A DNA stretch of 64,000 bases, taken from positions 186,001-250,000 of the forward strand of contig NZ_JRWG01000001.1 of assembly GCF_001573155.1 (NCBI RefSeq), read 5' to 3'. Both the position numbers and the translations under genes were made by a program. How positions within the stretch are numbered: position 1 is the stretch's first letter; every line of letters begins with the position of its first letter. Shown piece after piece: positions 61,201-64,000 of the stretch. Below the pieces are notes generated by a model that did not search any database, was not told where the DNA came from, and was given only the letters and a program-made list of their open reading frames with translations. Origin of the DNA: Aequorivita aquimaris (lineage in GTDB: Bacteria > Bacteroidota > Bacteroidia > Flavobacteriales > Flavobacteriaceae).

Positions 61201-61299
61201 ACCATTACCAAGTACTTGGGACCAGATCCAGAAACCCTTTCCATTGGAAACCTTCCCCCACTCAGTGTGCTCACAATGGGTGTAGAATTTAAAATTTAA
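58297..61299 (+). CDS. SusC/RagA-family TonB-linked outer-membrane transporter
   Basis: This is a 1000-residue protein. The signal peptide ends at TFSQ near 28. A CarboxypepD_reg-like domain follows (KTISGIITDGDGPLGGVNVLVK, 35-56), then the plug with SusC signatures (PLAAMQGRMAGVNIVQNTG, IRGRNSIRADGSEPLYIVDG, LKDADATAIYGSRGANGVVLI). The C-terminal part is a TonB-dependent barrel ending LTMGVEFKI. The adjacent SusD-like gene begins 15 nt downstream, so the pair forms a TonB-energised pedal-bin importer of a glycan or peptide. The presence of an S9-like gene next suggests peptide uptake. Confidence 0.95.
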   Translation: MKNYYRRSYALALTFALFLTYYSPTFSQNQPQKTISGIITDGDGPLGGVNVLVKNSARGSISDLEGRYSVTAAANDTLVFTYVGYKLQEVAVGSNNIMNVVMEVDAQALDAVVINAGYYKVSDREKTGSIARITAAQIENQPVSNPLAAMQGRMAGVNIVQNTGVPGGGFSVRIRGRNSIRADGSEPLYIVDGVPYPSQSLGDSRVSTVLGYVPQSPLNGINPNDIESIEVLKDADATAIYGSRGANGVVLITTKKGKGGKTTFEIGSSTGVGKIKHRMELLNTQQYLSMRREAFANDGITEYPSFDYDINGTWDQNRYTDWQDELLGGTAYYNNAHASVQGGNEQTRFLVKGSYGEQSTVLPGDYKYKKSSILLNLNHSTADDKFSIQISGNYVVDKNNLPATNLVREALTLPPNAPALYNENGELNWEDNTFDNPLAALNAKYKSNANYLRANTVLSYTPFKGFGLKANLGYFATSLEETRTAPHTIYKPSFGLDSSYSILTINNGDLSSWIIEPQATYTLGLGKGVLDILVGTTLQNDNADQLFQSARDFPSNTVIYNAAAAAIHTIESDTEEMYRYRALFGRINFNWDKKYIVNLTARRDGSSRFGAENRFANFGAVGAAYIFSEEPFMAKVFPFINFGKLRASYGTTGNDQIGNYGYLNTYTTNGLSYQGNQTLSPVQLYNPDFGWETNRKLEAAIELGILNDRIMLSTSYYRNRSSSQLVGIPLPGTTGFTSIQSNLDATVQNTGLEFELNTVNLKTDSFTWNTSINLTIPKNKLLSFPQLENSTYANQYVVGQPLDIQLLYQSTGVDPQTGVYTFLDVDGDGIISNPNDRKAIRDVGPKFYGGLSNSITYKMFQLDFLFQLVKQEARNYLSDTPFPGIMRNQPTAILDQWQNPGDDASIQLFSAGYNNGAYLAYINSYNATGAIGDASFVRLKNIALSYNLPSQIATNVDCRIFLTGQNLFTITKYLGPDPETLSIGNLPPLSVLTMGVEFKI

Positions 61300-61314
61300 C
61301 CAAATTTATTTATT

Positions 61315-62697
61315 ATGAAAAACTCATATATCATTAAAAGACAAGAAAAAATTATCTTTTTCCTACCAATTTTGCTATTCCTCTTTTCCTGTGATGGCCT
61401 TGAAGTGGACACCCCTAAACATTTATTGACTGGCGAAACCGTCTTTACAGATTCCAAAACAGTGGAGGCCGCAATAATAAGCCTTTATGCCAATTTAAGG
61501 GATAATGTATTGCTTACCGGTTCGGTAAGGGGAATGTCCAATTTAATGGGCTATTATGCCGATGAACTGGAATATGTAAGTCCTTATGGTCTTGGGGATG
61601 AAAATTTCTATAAAAACAATCTATCGGCCAATGACGGTACTGTACTTGAAATATGGAATGGCGCCTATAATCAAATTTATGCCGCCAACGCCATTGTTGA
61701 AGGCGTACAAAACGCTGAGTATTTTACCGAGGAGGAACGCGATCTGTATACTGGGGAGGCGCTCTTTGTAAGATCGTTGGTGCATTTTTACCTTCTAAAC
61801 CTATTTGGAGATATTCCTTATATAACTACCACCAATTATGTGGTAAACAAATCGGTGTCCCGTTCACCCGCAAATGAGGTGTATGATCATATTATAACGG
61901 ACTTATTACAGGCCAGGGATTTGCTACCCCTCACCGATTCCACGGGTGAACATGTACGACCCACAAAATATGTTGCTTCCGCCCTTCTTGCCAGAGCATA
62001 CCTTTATACCAAACAATGGACCTTAGCCCAACAATTTGCTACAGAGGTAATAGAAAATAATGGGTGGGAACCTAACGTGGAGAATGTTTTTATTAAAAGC
62101 AGCCCCTCCACCCTTTGGCAATTCTCTCCCAACAGGGAGGGAGACCCAACCCATGAAGGTGAAATTTTCGTAATCCCTTATGCTCCGCCCAACGAAAGAG
62201 TGCTCAGTACTCAGATAATTCAGGCCTTTGAAGAAGGCGATTTACGCAAGGAGAATTGGGTCGGGGAAATTTCTGATGGCACACAATCTTGGTATTTTCC
62301 ATATAAATATAAAATTGGCATAGGGGGTAACAATCCGCAGGAATACTCAATAGTGTTTCGCATGGCAGAACAATATTTAATACGCGCAGAAGCAACAACA
62401 ATGTTGGGTGATATGGAGACGGCAAAAGCAGATCTCAATAAGATTCGATCCCGTGCAGATCTTGGCAATACCACAGCCGTTTCCCAAGGCGAAATGCTCG
62501 AAGCCATTCTCCACGAAAGGATGACCGAATTATTCAGTGAACATGGACATCGCTTCTTTGACCTTAAAAGAACGGGAAACCTAGATTCGGCCCTTTCCTT
62601 CAAGCCAGGATGGGAAAGCAATGACCGGCTCCTTCCAATTCCCGAAAGGGAAATCCTTTTAAACCCCAACTTACAACCTCAAAATGAAGGATATTGA
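61315..62697 (+). CDS. SusD/RagB-family outer-membrane lipoprotein
   Basis: This is a 460-residue lipoprotein with signal ending LLFLFSC (lipobox FSC). The TPR-like SusD fold is recognisable in FVRSLVHFYLLNLFGDIPY, RPTKYVASALLARAYLYTKQW, RMAEQYLIRAEATTML, AKADLNKIRSRADL and ERMTELFSEHGHRFFDLKRTG, and it ends LLPIPEREILLNPNLQPQNEGY. It is the ligand-binding lid over the preceding SusC barrel. The ligand cannot be inferred. The stop is 1 nt from the next ATG. Confidence 0.95.
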   Translation: MKNSYIIKRQEKIIFFLPILLFLFSCDGLEVDTPKHLLTGETVFTDSKTVEAAIISLYANLRDNVLLTGSVRGMSNLMGYYADELEYVSPYGLGDENFYKNNLSANDGTVLEIWNGAYNQIYAANAIVEGVQNAEYFTEEERDLYTGEALFVRSLVHFYLLNLFGDIPYITTTNYVVNKSVSRSPANEVYDHIITDLLQARDLLPLTDSTGEHVRPTKYVASALLARAYLYTKQWTLAQQFATEVIENNGWEPNVENVFIKSSPSTLWQFSPNREGDPTHEGEIFVIPYAPPNERVLSTQIIQAFEEGDLRKENWVGEISDGTQSWYFPYKYKIGIGGNNPQEYSIVFRMAEQYLIRAEATTMLGDMETAKADLNKIRSRADLGNTTAVSQGEMLEAILHERMTELFSEHGHRFFDLKRTGNLDSALSFKPGWESNDRLLPIPEREILLNPNLQPQNEGY

Positions 62698-62698
62698 A

Positions 62699-64000
62699 AT
62701 GGATAGAGAAATAAAAAACATCAAATTACTTTGGATTAGCAAGTACCCAGTAATTTTTTTCATCCTTTTGCTGTCGGCCTGTCCCCTTTGGGGGCAAGTC
62801 GGCCAAAGGGCGTTAGAAAAAAAGGATTATGGGCTATGGGAAACTGCACTTCCCCATAAAATCTCCTTCGATGGAAAATGGACTTCCTATGGAATCAGGG
62901 ATTCTAAAGACCAATATGATATGCTGGTTCAAAATATTTTCACAGGAGAAAAGTTGAGGGTTTCCAATTGTTATAAACACACCTTTTCCGGAGATGGCAA
63001 ATGGTTTGTAGCCTTAAATTCAGACTCCCTATTTGTGAAAATGAATCTAGAAAAGAGAATAAAAGAAGAGAGCTCTAAAATATCCAACTTTCAAATATCT
63101 AAGGACTCCAAATGGCTTGCCTATTTAAAGAAAATTTCCAGTAATACCTCTACCCTCTTTTTGGAAAATTTAAAGAATGGATCTAATGAAAAGTTTGAAA
63201 TGGTTAACAGTTATGAGATTTCGCCAAATGCAGCATATTTGGCCCTCGTTAAGAAAGATTTGGATGGCTATAAACTTTCAATAATTAATATGAATACCAA
63301 AAAACCAATCAATGTTTACCATTTAAATAATTCCATTTCAAAAATACTTTGGTCGCCCGACAGCAAGGGGATCGCCTTTTTTGAGAAACTGGAAAATGGA
63401 AACAATGAAGTTTATTGGTGGGTCGATATTAAGGATTCCAGCAGTTTAATGAAGTTTGGAACAACTTCCAAGAATTTATTTTTCAATGAAACCGCCCATA
63501 CCCAACCTATGTTCTCTGCCAATGGAAAAATGTTATTCTTCCAGACCAATGTAAAAGCCGACATCGAAAAGGCATTCGCAAGTGGGGTGCCAACAGAGGT
63601 AGAAATATGGAATAGTAAGGACGAGTTTTTGCATCCGGCTTTTGAAAATTATACAAAAAATTTAAATAACACCAGCCTTACTGTTGCATGGGAAAAAAAC
63701 AAATGGCAGCACATAGGCACCCCAGAGACCAATAGGATTGTCTTTGGAGATGGGAATCGTTTCGTCTATACCTATAGTTTTAAGGAGACAATCATGGCTG
63801 CTGTAGATAAAGACGTTCCCTCACAAATATTTGTTACTGATCTTCTCACTGGCAAACGCAAACCTGTTCTTGAAAGGATAACAAAAACCGAGTATAAGGT
63901 ATCGCCCTCTGGAAGATATTTGGCATATGTTCAAAATGGAAATTGGAATATCTATGATGCAGAAAAAGATACTTATACCGATATAACCTCACGCTTGGGA
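62699..64000 (+). CDS. S9-type (prolyl oligopeptidase-like) protein, N-terminal part
   Basis: The frame opens with ATG at 62699 and is open to the end of the window, giving 434 residues. A signal peptide (IFFILLLSACPLWGQ) is followed by WD/beta-propeller repeats typical of S9 peptidases (FSGDGKWFVALNS, FQISKDSKWLAYLKKI, ISPNAAYLALVKKD, ILWSPDSKGIAFFEKL, YKVSPSGRYLAYVQNG). The catalytic alpha/beta-hydrolase domain would lie past the window, so activity is unproved; a pure propeller protein is also possible. It follows SusD by 1 nt and is surely co-translated with the SusC/D pair. Confidence 0.65.
   Translation, partial: MDREIKNIKLLWISKYPVIFFILLLSACPLWGQVGQRALEKKDYGLWETALPHKISFDGKWTSYGIRDSKDQYDMLVQNIFTGEKLRVSNCYKHTFSGDGKWFVALNSDSLFVKMNLEKRIKEESSKISNFQISKDSKWLAYLKKISSNTSTLFLENLKNGSNEKFEMVNSYEISPNAAYLALVKKDLDGYKLSIINMNTKKPINVYHLNNSISKILWSPDSKGIAFFEKLENGNNEVYWWVDIKDSSSLMKFGTTSKNLFFNETAHTQPMFSANGKMLFFQTNVKADIEKAFASGVPTEVEIWNSKDEFLHPAFENYTKNLNNTSLTVAWEKNKWQHIGTPETNRIVFGDGNRFVYTYSFKETIMAAVDKDVPSQIFVTDLLTGKRKPVLERITKTEYKVSPSGRYLAYVQNGNWNIYDAEKDTYTDITSRLG

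Overview
The window looks like a chromosomal segment of a member of the Flavobacteriaceae (Bacteroidetes). The evidence is a secreted M36 peptidase with a C-terminal type IX secretion sorting domain, a SusC/SusD pair, many TonB/TPR/lipoprotein genes, families common in flavobacteria (2TM, LETM1-related, SatD, head-GIN, DUF4331), AT-rich spacers, and promoter -7 boxes of the TAnnTTTG type, some with an upstream TTG. I cannot name the species. Neighbouring genes are often coupled by a TAATG stop/start overlap.

Layout. 1-5.0 kb (minus strand): a glycolytic operon pfkA-gap-sugar kinase-pgi, then the start of a YifB/ComM gene cut by the window edge. 5.2-9.9 kb: tilS, a DUF3307/SatD pair with a striking triple-palindrome operator, pabB and an FMN reductase. 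10-18 kb: a large secreted M36 metallopeptidase, an ECF sigma/anti-sigma pair, a TPR lipoprotein and a DUF4331 protein encoded as two separately exported halves. 18-26 kb: a LETM1-related protein and a LytS/LytTR-type two-component locus. Its kinase carries a C-terminal 2TM domain, and three more 2TM genes follow, one of them frameshifted. A TPR gene, a TonB-dependent receptor and an XRE/DUF2975 pair come next. 26-35 kb: housekeeping and signalling genes (class III cyclase, NDH-2, second ECF sigma locus, acyltransferase, CoA Nudix hydrolase, cyclophilin lipoprotein, TRIC channel, RDD protein). 35-42 kb: a SpoIIM-membrane protein-DUF4129-DUF4350-MoxR-DUF58 operon, then oxyR. 42-48.4 kb: small conserved proteins, a DUF4870-PadR-PspC-DUF2807 envelope-stress-like operon, a lipoprotein and trxB.

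48.75-57.7 kb is an accessory island. It starts at a tRNA-Pro(GGG) gene followed by an IntDOT-like tyrosine recombinase. Its cargo is self-regulated stress or defence modules: HipB-HipA, a three-gene operon that reads as a toxin-antitoxin-SecB-like chaperone (TAC) system, a HEPN-like protein, a DUF4209 protein with an RxxxxH HEPN motif, and an XRE regulator. Two of the module borders share a roughly 49-nt imperfect repeat, and weaker relatives may lie at two more. Right of the island, a 620-nt gene-free stretch holds an unusually well-nested RNA hairpin with an intrinsic terminator (candidate 6S-like RNA) and REP-like hairpins. The window ends with a SusC-SusD-(S9 peptidase-like) nutrient uptake operon that runs off the right edge.

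Best candidates for something new: the TAC operon within the modular island, the structured RNA at about 57.83-57.99 kb, the 2TM array with its kinase fusion and frameshift, and the 29-bp triple operator upstream of the SatD gene.
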